Assembly (NCBI GenBank): GCA_036266975.1
Contig: DATAWZ010000160.1
Coordinates: 1-24,962, forward strand
Direction: 5' to 3'
DNA length: 24,962 nt
Source: DATAWZ01 sp036266975
GTDB taxonomy: Bacteria; Actinomycetota; Thermoleophilia; Solirubrobacterales; Solirubrobacteraceae
Shown: positions 1-6,423 of the stretch, in pieces
Numbering within the stretch: position 1 is the first letter of the stretch
How the letters are laid out: each line of letters opens with the position of its first letter
The notes under the pieces: generated by a model
Told to the model about the DNA's origin: nothing
Databases searched by the model: none
What the model saw: only the letters and a program-made list of their open reading frames with translations
Translations under genes and position numbers: made by a program

Positions 1-145
1 GCTGTTTGGCGAGGCCTTGCAGCTGTTGGTCGACCTGGCCCTGGAGCTCGGATCGCGTTCCCGCGTAGGACGCGACCGCAACGGCAAGCACAGCGATCGC
101 CACCGCCACACCGGCCACGAGCACCATGCGCGTCCGCAGGCTCAT
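1..145 (-). CDS. Sensor histidine kinase, N-terminal fragment (cut by window edge)
   Basis: Only the first 48 or so codons are inside the window. The frame starts at the ATG at 145 and overlaps the stop codon of the upstream response regulator by 4 bases (ATGA), as expected for a translationally coupled two-component pair. The visible protein begins MSLRTRMVL, followed by a hydrophobic run of about 20 residues rich in Val and Ala. This is the first transmembrane helix of a membrane sensor kinase. A Gln-rich polar stretch (QGQVDQQLQGL) then begins what should be the extracellular sensor region. No catalytic motif is visible, so the kinase call rests on position next to an OmpR-type regulator and on this N-terminal topology. 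Confidence 0.7.
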   Translation of the reverse strand, partial: MSLRTRMVLVAGVAVAIAVLAVAVASYAGTRSELQGQVDQQLQGLAKQ

Positions 146-822
146 TCCTGCGGCTCCCGGAGCGCGTAGCCGACCCCCCGCACGGTGTGAATCTGGGCCT
201 GAGCGCCGGCCTCCTCGAGCTTGCGGCGCAGGTAGCCGACGTACACGCGCAGGGCGTTGCCGGTCGGGCCGAAGTCGTACCCCCACACGCGGTCGTAGAT
301 CAGCTCGGGCGGCAGCACACGTCGCGCGTTGAGCATGAACAGCTCGAGCAGCTGGAACTCGGTCCTGGTCAGGTCCACGGCGCGCCCGTTGACGCGGGCC
401 ACGTGCGCGTCGGCGTCGAGCTCGAGCTCCTCGAAGCGCAGCGTGCGCCCCTCGGCACCCTGGATGTGGCGGCGCAGGATCGCGCGCAGCCGCGCCTGCA
501 GCTCGCCCACGTCGTAGGGCTTGAGCAGGTAGTCGTAGGCGCCGGCGTCCAGGCCGTCGATCCGGTCCTCGACCGCGTCGCGCGCGGTGAGCATGAGGAT
601 CGGGACGCGGTTGCCGCTCTCGCGCAGCGTGCGGCACACCTGCATGCCGTCGATCTTCGGCAGGCCCAGGTCGAGCACGATCGCGTCGGGGACGTCGTTC
701 TGCGCGCGCAGCAGCCCCTGCTCGCCGTCCTCGGCGAGCAGCACCTCGTAGCCGCCGAGCAGCAGCGCGCGGCGCAGCGCGGCGCGGACGGCGTCGTCGT
801 CCTCGATCACCAGGATGCGCAT
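142..822 (-). CDS. OmpR/PhoB-family response regulator (MprA/PrrA-like)
   Basis: The protein has 226 residues, the standard length for this family. The N-terminal receiver domain (about 1-115) shows the acidic pocket E7-D8-D9, the phosphoacceptor D51 in IVLDLGLP, T79 in MLTA and K101 in LLKP. One small departure is GAYDY where GADDY is usual. The C-terminal winged helix (about 125-222) contains LTRTEFQLLELFM and ends with the typical HTVRGVGYALR. The cytoplasmic protein binds DNA when phosphorylated by the kinase encoded immediately downstream. The gene is divergent from the lipoprotein/exporter operon at 1038, making that operon a natural target. A GTAACCGG element lies at 832-839, about ten bases before the ATG. 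Read leftward it gives TTACGAT just upstream of the start, which could mean a nearly leaderless transcript. Confidence 0.93.
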   Translation of the reverse strand: MRILVIEDDDAVRAALRRALLLGGYEVLLAEDGEQGLLRAQNDVPDAIVLDLGLPKIDGMQVCRTLRESGNRVPILMLTARDAVEDRIDGLDAGAYDYLLKPYDVGELQARLRAILRRHIQGAEGRTLRFEELELDADAHVARVNGRAVDLTRTEFQLLELFMLNARRVLPPELIYDRVWGYDFGPTGNALRVYVGYLRRKLEEAGAQAQIHTVRGVGYALREPQE

Positions 823-1037
823 TGACGGATCGTAACCGGGCTCATGGCGGCCGCAGCGTCGCGGCGCGCCCTCGCAGCCCCATGTGAGGTTTGTAAGAAG
901 TTCGTGCGAGCGGCGCCGCGGAGGCCGCGCCGATGGGAGGTTGCAGGAAGGTCACGCGCCCTGTAACCGGGGTGTAACCGGCCCATCGGTACTCATTGCG
1001 GTCGATGCCCGCCACCGCCGCCACGAAGGAGCACGAG
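823..1037. promoter_or_regulatory. Divergent regulatory region with GTAACCGG repeats
   Basis: This 215-bp gap separates the leftward regulator from the rightward lipoprotein operon. It carries TGTAACCGG twice in direct orientation, at 962-970 and 973-981, an 11-bp period typical of OmpR-family binding sites. A single GTAACCGG lies at 832-839. Ten bases after the second GTAACC is TACTCA (990-995), a plausible -10 for the operon. No convincing TTGACA-like -35 is present, as expected for an activator-dependent promoter. The binding assignment is inference from the repeat geometry and location. Confidence 0.5.
1028..1033 (+). promoter_or_regulatory. Strong Shine-Dalgarno that fixes the first lipoprotein start
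   Basis: GAAGGAGCAC precedes ATG 1038 with good spacing and selects it over the in-frame ATG at 996. The resulting protein begins with a normal lipoprotein signal peptide. Confidence 0.75.
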
Positions 1038-1724
1038 ATGCCGTCCGTCGAGACCGTGACCGATCCACCCCGCGATCGACGGCGCCGCGGCGCCCCCGCC
1101 CTGGCCGCGGGCGCCGCGCTCATCGGCCTGGTGCTGCTCGCCGGCTGCGGCGGCAGCTCGTCCCCCGGCGTGGCCAACGTCGCCGCCTCGAAGACCTCGA
1201 GCACCCCGGCCACCGCCGCGGCGGGAGCCGGCGCCCCGGGAATCGGCGTGGGCGGGAGCGTGCCCGACGGGCCCGGCGGCGGCAGCCCCGGCGCGCACTT
1301 TGCGATGAAGCTCGCCGGCGGCACCAGCGCGAATCTCCTGAAGCTGTCGGCGTGCATGCGCGCCAACGGGGAGCCGGGCTTCCCCGACCCCAGCGGCGAC
1401 GGTTCGATCCAGCTCAGCTCGAGCAGCGGCGTGGACCCCAACTCGGCCACCTTCCAGGCCGCCATGCAGAAGTGCCGCAAGTACGCGGGCGGCGGCGCCG
1501 CGCAGAGCCCCGCCCAGCAGGCCAAGGCGCAGGCCCAGGCGCTCGCGTACTCGGCCTGCATGCGCTCGCACGGCGAGCCGAGCTTCCCCGACCCGCAGAT
1601 CTCCGGCGGCCGGATCTCGCTGAGCATCCACGCGAGTTCGGGGGGCGCGCTGGATCCGAACTCGCCCATCTTCCAAGCCGCCCAGAAGGCGTGCGCGGCC
1701 GACCAGCCGGGCGGCGCCCCGTGA
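1038..1724 (+). CDS. Two-module CMR/FPDP lipoprotein, paralog 1
   Basis: This 228-residue predicted lipoprotein has an Arg-rich n-region (RDRRRR), a hydrophobic core and a lipobox LLAGC with lipidated C37. A low-complexity Gly/Ala/Pro linker (about 40-105) follows. The mature domain is an internal duplication. Each half reads ACMRxxGxPxFPDP, then a short beta-like stretch, then DPNSxxFQAAxxxC, giving two conserved cysteines per module and four in total. This motif recurs in many actinobacterial lipoproteins of unknown function, often beside efflux ABC genes. It is the first gene of an operon with three paralogs and a MacB-like exporter, so a role as an extracytoplasmic partner or sensor of the exporter is possible but unproven. 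The stop overlaps a GTG (GTGA) that was probably the original start of paralog 2. Confidence 0.85.
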   Translation: MPSVETVTDPPRDRRRRGAPALAAGAALIGLVLLAGCGGSSSPGVANVAASKTSSTPATAAAGAGAPGIGVGGSVPDGPGGGSPGAHFAMKLAGGTSANLLKLSACMRANGEPGFPDPSGDGSIQLSSSSGVDPNSATFQAAMQKCRKYAGGGAAQSPAQQAKAQAQALAYSACMRSHGEPSFPDPQISGGRISLSIHASSGGALDPNSPIFQAAQKACAADQPGGAP

Positions 1725-1730
1725 GTGCGC

Positions 1731-1757
1731 CGTCATCGCCGCTTCGCGTCGCCCGCG
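1731..1757 (+). repeat. 27-bp direct repeat, left copy
   Basis: It matches 2262-2288 at 26 of 27 positions, the single difference being G1748 versus A2279. It sits 10 bases after the GTG at 1721, inside the sequence that would encode the n-region of the paralog 2 signal peptide. The two copies are offset by 531 bp, exactly 177 codons. Confidence 0.85.
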
Positions 1758-2261
1758 CCGCGGAGGAGCCCGGTTGCGCGAGCAGCCAGGGCAGCACCCG
1801 GCCGGGGCCGAGGCCCGCCGCCGCGCCGGACAGCGTGATTCGCCACAGCGCCAGCGGCGGGATGCTGTCGAGGGTCGTGTGCAGGCGCAGCGTGGCCCCG
1901 TCGACGGTGAGCGTCGCTCTCCCGGGCAGCGCCTCGGGCGGCAAGGCGCAGGCGATCTCGCCCGACACGCTCACGCTGAGCGTGGCGGGCGCCTTGGATA
2001 CGCAGGCGCTGTCGACCGAGCCCGAGCACGTGCAGCCGCCGCCGCAGAGGTTCGACGCCTCGGGCAGCAGCCCCAGGAGCGCGCTGCTCACCAGGTTGAG
2101 AGGGCCCAACGCGCATGACCCACCGCTCGCCGTGTTCCCGGCCCCCGCAGCGCTCCCGCCGCAGGCGAGCAGTCCCGCCGCGAGTGCGCCCAGACCGGCG
2201 GCATCGAGCGCCGTCGTTGCCCCCGCGATGCATGAGCATCCCGGCCGTCTCCCGAGGGCGT
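1758..2261. other. Inserted segment splitting the 5' end of lipoprotein paralog 2
   Basis: This stretch has no counterpart in the other three paralogs. Removing one repeat copy plus this segment (531 bp) rejoins GTG 1721 to the signal peptide at 2289 and gives a protein with lipobox Cys at position 30, matching C26 and C29 of paralogs 3 and 4. No transposase or clear terminal inverted repeats are seen. The plus frame is open but Pro/Ser-rich and unlike a domain. The minus frame reads more like protein: ALAAGLLACGG resembles a lipoprotein signal, followed by a Cys-rich stretch (NLCGGGCTCSG) and SVSVSGEIAC. An ATG for it exists at 2280 inside the right repeat, but it has no stop before 1414, so at most it is a gene fragment. 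Both frames share the same wobble positions, so codon bias cannot decide between them. Confidence 0.6.
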
Positions 2262-2932
2262 CGTCATCGCCGCTTCGCATCGCCCGCGGCGTGGCGGTGG
2301 GCGCCGCGCTGATCGGCCTGGCCCTGCTGATCGCCGGGTGCGGCGGCGGCTCGTCCCCCGGGGTCGCGAACATCGCCGGCTCCAAGAGCGCGAGCGGCTC
2401 CGCGGCGGCGGACGCCGCCACCCCCGGGACCTCCGGGGCGGGCGCGGCCGCGCTGCCCGGGTCCCCGAGCGGCAACAGCGGCCGTACGGTCGGGCTCGCT
2501 GCCGGCGCCGGCGCGAACCTCCTGAAGTTCGCGGCCTGCATGCGCGCCAACGGGGTGCCGAACTTCCCCGACCCCAGCGGCAGCGGCGGGATCCAGTTCA
2601 GCGCGAACGCCATTGACCCCGATTCCGCATCCTTCCAGGCTGCGATGCAGAAGTGCCAGAAGTACATGGGCGCCGCCAAGGTGCCGAGCCCCGCCCAACG
2701 CGCGAGGACGCAGGCCCAGGCGCTCGCGTTCTCGGACTGCATGCGCGCCCACGGCGTGACGAACTTCCCCGACCCCCAGTTCTCCGCCCACGGCGTCTCG
2801 ATCAAGGTCGGCGCGGGCAACGGGCCCGCGAGCGGTCTGGATCCGAACTCGCCGATCTTCCAGAAGGCGCAGAAGGCGTGCGCGGCCAAGCTCCCCGGCA
2901 AGGCCGGCTTGGCCCCGGTGGCGGTCCCGTGA
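2228..2932 (+). CDS. Two-module CMR/FPDP lipoprotein, paralog 2 (5' end rearranged)
   Basis: Starting at ATG 2228 gives 234 residues with an n-region containing four Arg, an h-region GVAVGAALIGLALLIAG and lipobox C38, so a usable signal peptide exists. The mature part has a Gly/Ala linker and two modules, each ACMRAxGVxNFPDP...FQxAxxxC or close to it (the second begins DCMRAHG). The ancestral start was almost certainly GTG 1721, which overlaps the stop of paralog 1 exactly as GTG 2929 and GTG 3468 do for paralogs 3 and 4. The frame from 1721 is still open, but it would place the lipobox at residue 207, where it could not act as an export signal. No strong ribosome site precedes ATG 2228, so expression may be reduced. 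Confidence 0.75.
   Translation: MHEHPGRLPRASSSPLRIARGVAVGAALIGLALLIAGCGGGSSPGVANIAGSKSASGSAAADAATPGTSGAGAAALPGSPSGNSGRTVGLAAGAGANLLKFAACMRANGVPNFPDPSGSGGIQFSANAIDPDSASFQAAMQKCQKYMGAAKVPSPAQRARTQAQALAFSDCMRAHGVTNFPDPQFSAHGVSIKVGAGNGPASGLDPNSPIFQKAQKACAAKLPGKAGLAPVAVP
2262..2288 (+). repeat. 27-bp direct repeat, right copy
   Basis: This is the partner of 1731-1757 with one mismatch. It encodes SSPLRIARG of the paralog 2 signal peptide, so the coding function lies in this copy and the left copy is the orphan. Confidence 0.85.
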
Positions 2933-3471
2933 GGGCGCCGTCCCCACCGCCGGTCGCGGCGGTCGCCGCCGCGCTGATCGGTCCGGCGCTGCTGCTCACC
3001 GGCTGCGGCGGCAGCACCGCTCCTGCGGCAGCCGGTGGCCAGGGCAGCTCCGGGCTGCCGAGCTCGGGGGCACTGCTGCGGCTCTCGGCCTGCATGCGCG
3101 CCGACGGGGTGCCGGGCTTTCCGGATCCCGACGCGCGAGGCGTGATCGAGCTGAGCCCGAGCAGCGGCGTGAACGCCGACTCTCCCCAGTTCCAGGCCGC
3201 CTCACAGAGGTGCCAGAGGTACGCGCCCACCGGCACCGCGCCGAGTCCGCGCCAGCAGGCCAAGATCTCGACGGCGTTGGCCTTCACGGCCTGCATGCGC
3301 GCGCACGGCGAGCCGGACTTCCCCGGGCCGATCGCCGACGGGCAGGTCATGCTCGCCGAGCCCAAGGGCACGCTGGACCCGGGCTCGCCGATCTTCCAGG
3401 CCGCCCAGAAGGCGTGCGCGTCGGTCGCCCCGGGTGCGGCCGGCGGCTCGGTCAGCAGGAGCGCGCCGTGA
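2929..3471 (+). CDS. Two-module CMR/FPDP lipoprotein, paralog 3 (short linker)
   Basis: The GTG start at 2929 overlaps the previous stop (GTGA). The product has 180 residues and is the shortest of the four because the Gly/Ala linker after lipobox C26 (LLLTGC) is reduced to about 20 residues. The signal n-region is weak, with R2 as the only basic residue. Module 1 is ACMRADGVPGFPDPD...FQAASQRC and module 2 is ACMRAHGEPDFPGP...FQAAQKAC, the second having FPGP where the others have FPDP. It is the most diverged member. Function is unknown, but retention of all four cysteines suggests it is still under selection. Confidence 0.83.
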   Translation: MRAPSPPPVAAVAAALIGPALLLTGCGGSTAPAAAGGQGSSGLPSSGALLRLSACMRADGVPGFPDPDARGVIELSPSSGVNADSPQFQAASQRCQRYAPTGTAPSPRQQAKISTALAFTACMRAHGEPDFPGPIADGQVMLAEPKGTLDPGSPIFQAAQKACASVAPGAAGGSVSRSAP

Positions 3472-4151
3472 GCGCGCTGTCGGCGTCCCGCGTCGCGCGG
3501 GTCACGTTGTCCGGCGCCGCGCTGCTCGGCCTCGTGCTGCTGCTCGCCGGCTGCGGCGGCAGCTCCTCCCCTGGGGTCGCGAGCGTCGCCGGCTCGAAGG
3601 CCACGGGCAGCCCGTCCTCGCCGGTGACCGGCACCGGCGGCTCCGGCGGGGCGCCGGCCGCAGGCGGCACCGCGCTGTCCAGCGCCTCGAGCGCGCAGTC
3701 CGGGATGGCGCTCGCCGGCGGCAGCGGCGCGGACATGCTCAAGTTCTCGGCCTGCATGCGCGCCAACGGGGTGGCGAACTTCCCCGACCCCAACGGCAGC
3801 GGCGCGATCCAGTTCAGCTCGAGCAGCGGCGTGGACCCCAGATCCGCCTCGTTCCAGGCCGCCCAGCAGAAGTGCCAGAAGTACACCGGCGGCGGCAAGG
3901 CGCCGAGCCCGGCCCAGCAGGCCCAGGCCCAGGCGCAGGCGCTCGCGTTCTCGGCCTGCATGCGCTCGCACGGCGAGCCGAGCTTCCCCGACCCGCAGTT
4001 CTCCGGCGGGACGATCTCGGTGAGGATCTCCGGAGGCCCGGGGAAGGCGCTGGATCCGAGCTCGCCGATCTTCCAGGCCGCCCAGAAGGCCTGCGCGGCC
4101 GACCGTCCCGGCGCGATCGGCGGCACCCTCCCGATCGGTCCGGGCAAATGA
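3468..4151 (+). CDS. Two-module CMR/FPDP lipoprotein, paralog 4
   Basis: The GTG start at 3468 overlaps the stop of paralog 3. The product has 227 residues with signal peptide and lipobox LLLAGC (C29), a Gly/Ser/Ala linker to about residue 85 and two CMR/FPDP modules. Its second module is nearly identical at DNA level to that of paralog 1: 49 consecutive bases match (1550-1598 and 3950-3998). Its first module is closer to paralog 2. This mosaic suggests recombination between copies. Its stop codon overlaps the ATG of the adaptor gene, so lipoproteins and exporter are probably translated from one mRNA. Confidence 0.85.
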   Translation: MSALSASRVARVTLSGAALLGLVLLLAGCGGSSSPGVASVAGSKATGSPSSPVTGTGGSGGAPAAGGTALSSASSAQSGMALAGGSGADMLKFSACMRANGVANFPDPNGSGAIQFSSSSGVDPRSASFQAAQQKCQKYTGGGKAPSPAQQAQAQAQALAFSACMRSHGEPSFPDPQFSGGTISVRISGGPGKALDPSSPIFQAAQKACAADRPGAIGGTLPIGPGK

Positions 4152-5644
4152 GCGCCGCGACCACGACCGACGAGGCGATCGCCCCCGAGCCGGTGGACCC
4201 GAACCGGGCGCCGCGCCGCGGACGGCGCCGGATGCTCGCGGGGCTCGCGCTCGCGCTCGCGGCCGTCGCGGTGGCGATCGTGGTCACCGACCCGTTCAAG
4301 GGCAGCAATCCCGTGAGCGGGGTGACCGACAACGAGTACCCGACGTCGCTGACGACGGTGACCCAGGGGGCGCTGATCCAGCAGACCCAGGTGAGCGCGA
4401 CGCTCGGCTACGCCGGCAGCGCGACGATCCGCGTCCCCTCGGGAACCGCGCCCTCGCAGGTGACCCAGGCGCAGCAGTCGGCCGCGAACGCCCAGGGAAT
4501 GCTCTCCACGGCGAGGTCGACGCTGTCGGCCGACGAGGCCACGCTGGCACAGGCACGCGCGACGCTGTCGGCCGACGAGCAGCTCGAGGCGGTCGACTGC
4601 GCCGGCGACAACGCCGCGCAGAGCGCCGGCGGCGGCTGCGCGAGCGCCGAGCAACGCGTCACCGGGGACCGTCAGGCCGTCACCGCCGGCACGGCCAAGG
4701 TCACCGCGGATGAGAACCAGGTGACCTCAGGCGAGCGCTCGCTGGCCAGCGCCGAGTCGGCCGTGAGCACCGCCGTCGCCCACGAGGCCGCCTACGGCCA
4801 GCAGTCGGTGCTCACAGCCCTGCCGGCGACCGGGAAGGTGATCCGCCGCGGCCAGCGGCTGTACGCGGTCGAGGGCCAGCCGGTGCTGCTCCTCTACGGC
4901 CACGTGGTCGTCACGCGCGCGTTCGTCGCCGGCATGTCGCCGGGCGCGGACGTCGCCGCCCTGAACGCCAACCTCGACGCGCTCGGTTACGGCCACGGGC
5001 TCAGCGGCGACGCGTTCACGTCGGGCACGGCGGCCGCGATCCGGGCGCTCCAGTCCGCGCACGGCATGACCTCGACCGGCCAGCTGCTGCTGGGCTCGGT
5101 CGCGTTCTCGTCCGGAGCCGTCCGCGTGACCGCGGTGGCCCCCAACGCGGGCGTCGGCGCCCCGGTCGCGCCGGGGCCGCTGCTCACCGTCAGCTCGACC
5201 GCCCGCCAGGTCGCGATCGAGCTCGACGCGGCGCTGCAGGGAGAGGTGAAGGTCGGCGATCCGGTCACGATCACCCTCCCGGACAACCAGACCACGCCGG
5301 GCCGGATCTCGTACGTCAGCTCGGTCGCCTCCTCCTCACAGGGAGGCTCCACGACGGTCCTGGTCGACGCGGTCCCGACCGACCCGGCCGCGACCGGCAA
5401 CCTCGACCAGGCGCCGGTCAACGTCGCGATCACGACCGCAAGCGTCAACAACGCCCTCGTCGTGCCCGTCGACGCCCTGCTCGCGCTGGCCAGCGGCGGC
5501 TATGCCGTCGAGGAGGTCAACGCCAGGGGCGCGCACCAGCTCGTCGCGGTGACCACCGGGCTGTTCGACGACGCCGACGGCGACGTCCAGGTCAGCGGCG
5601 CCGGACTGGCGGCCGGGCAGCGCATCGTCATCCCCGGCGTATGA
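4148..5644 (+). CDS. HlyD-like membrane-fusion protein with peptidoglycan-binding domain
   Basis: This 498-residue adaptor starts at an ATG overlapping the previous stop. The order is a cytoplasmic basic N-terminus, one membrane segment (about 29-47), a first lipoyl-like strand region, an Ala/Ser/Thr-rich probable coiled coil (about 100-215), a second hairpin region with RGQRLYAVEGQPVLLLYG, a peptidoglycan-binding type 1-like domain (about 264-320, with LDALGY and AAIRALQ) and a C-terminal beta-barrel/membrane-proximal region that includes VNNALVVPVDALLAL. Adaptors of this type work with MacB-like ABC exporters. In a Gram-positive envelope the peptidoglycan-binding domain probably anchors the adaptor to the wall instead of to an outer-membrane channel. 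The ATPase and permease follow in the same operon. The substrate is not evident. Confidence 0.88.
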   Translation: MSAATTTDEAIAPEPVDPNRAPRRGRRRMLAGLALALAAVAVAIVVTDPFKGSNPVSGVTDNEYPTSLTTVTQGALIQQTQVSATLGYAGSATIRVPSGTAPSQVTQAQQSAANAQGMLSTARSTLSADEATLAQARATLSADEQLEAVDCAGDNAAQSAGGGCASAEQRVTGDRQAVTAGTAKVTADENQVTSGERSLASAESAVSTAVAHEAAYGQQSVLTALPATGKVIRRGQRLYAVEGQPVLLLYGHVVVTRAFVAGMSPGADVAALNANLDALGYGHGLSGDAFTSGTAAAIRALQSAHGMTSTGQLLLGSVAFSSGAVRVTAVAPNAGVGAPVAPGPLLTVSSTARQVAIELDAALQGEVKVGDPVTITLPDNQTTPGRISYVSSVASSSQGGSTTVLVDAVPTDPAATGNLDQAPVNVAITTASVNNALVVPVDALLALASGGYAVEEVNARGAHQLVAVTTGLFDDADGDVQVSGAGLAAGQRIVIPGV

Positions 5645-6423
5645 CGATCGCGACCGGCACCCCACGGGGCACTCGCGGCGCCGAGGACGACCTGGACGGC
5701 GCGCGAACCAGCGGCGGCGCGCCGGCGGTGCTCGAGCTCGACCACGTGACCAAGACCTATCCCGCGCTGCCGCCCGTGAACGCGCTGTCCGCGGTCAGCT
5801 TCACCGTGCGGCAGGGCGAGCTGGTGGCGATCGTCGGGCCCTCCGGGTCGGGCAAGTCGACCCTGCTGCACGTGATGGGCACGCTCGAGCGCCCGACCTC
5901 CGGGGCGGTGCGGATCACCGGGCTGGACGTCGCCGGCCTGTCCGACCGCGAGCTCTCGGTGGTGCGGGCGACCCGCATCGGGTTCGTCTTCCAGCAGTTC
6001 TTCCTGGCCGAGCACCAGACCGCGCTGGACAACGTCGCCGATGGGCTGCTGTACGCCGGCGTCGCCGCGCCCGCGCGGCGCGCCCGGGCCGCCGAGGCGC
6101 TCGCCGCGGTCGGCCTGGAGCACCGGGCGGACTTCCGGCCGACCAAGCTCTCCGGCGGTGAGCGCCAGCGGGTGGCGATCGCCCGCGCGCTCGTCGGGCA
6201 GCCGGCGATCGTGCTCGCCGACGAGCCGACGGGCAACCTCGACAGCGCCAACGGCGCCGCGATCTTCGCGCTCCTGCAGGAGCTGCACGCCCGGGGCACG
6301 ACGATCGTCGTGATCACCCACGACCACCAGCTCGCGGCAAGGCTCCCCCGCCAGATCGAGATGCTCGACGGGCGCATCCTGTCCGACAGCGCCTACGCCT
6401 CCGACCAGGGGCCGCCGCGCTGA
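5641..6423 (+). CDS. MacB/LolD-type ABC transporter ATP-binding protein
   Basis: The 260-residue protein overlaps the adaptor gene by 4 bases. Walker A is GPSGSGKS at 66-73, the signature LSGGE at 170-174, and Walker B ends VLADEPTGNLD with D194 and E195. A switch histidine is present in VITHDH. The Q-loop (FVFQQFF) and the GNLD motif are characteristic of the MacB/LolD/FtsE group, which powers extracytoplasmic mechanical work or export instead of import. The N-terminus carries about 28 extra, probably disordered residues. The partner permease is not adjacent: the Ig-like secreted protein gene lies between them, with the permease starting at 7940. Confidence 0.95.
   Translation: MTIATGTPRGTRGAEDDLDGARTSGGAPAVLELDHVTKTYPALPPVNALSAVSFTVRQGELVAIVGPSGSGKSTLLHVMGTLERPTSGAVRITGLDVAGLSDRELSVVRATRIGFVFQQFFLAEHQTALDNVADGLLYAGVAAPARRARAAEALAAVGLEHRADFRPTKLSGGERQRVAIARALVGQPAIVLADEPTGNLDSANGAAIFALLQELHARGTTIVVITHDHQLAARLPRQIEMLDGRILSDSAYASDQGPPR

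Noticed and set aside
1758..2261. Insertion sequence
   Set aside because: No transposase or convincing terminal inverted repeats could be found. The segment is reported as an insertion of unknown type instead.
1414..2901. Long minus-strand open frame across the lipoprotein genes
   Set aside because: It is open because its wobble positions coincide with those of the plus-strand genes. Outside the insertion it is only antisense to clear lipoprotein modules.
1721..2932. A single long lipoprotein gene starting at GTG 1721
   Set aside because: The frame is open, but the lipobox would be at residue 207, behind a Pro/Ser-rich stretch that is absent from all paralogs. ATG 2228 gives a normal signal peptide, so 1721 is treated as the ancestral start.
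3434..4147. In-frame upstream extension of the adaptor protein to 3434
   Set aside because: It runs through paralog 4 in another frame with Arg/Pro-rich sequence. The ATG at 4148 overlapping the stop and followed by a membrane helix is the sensible start.
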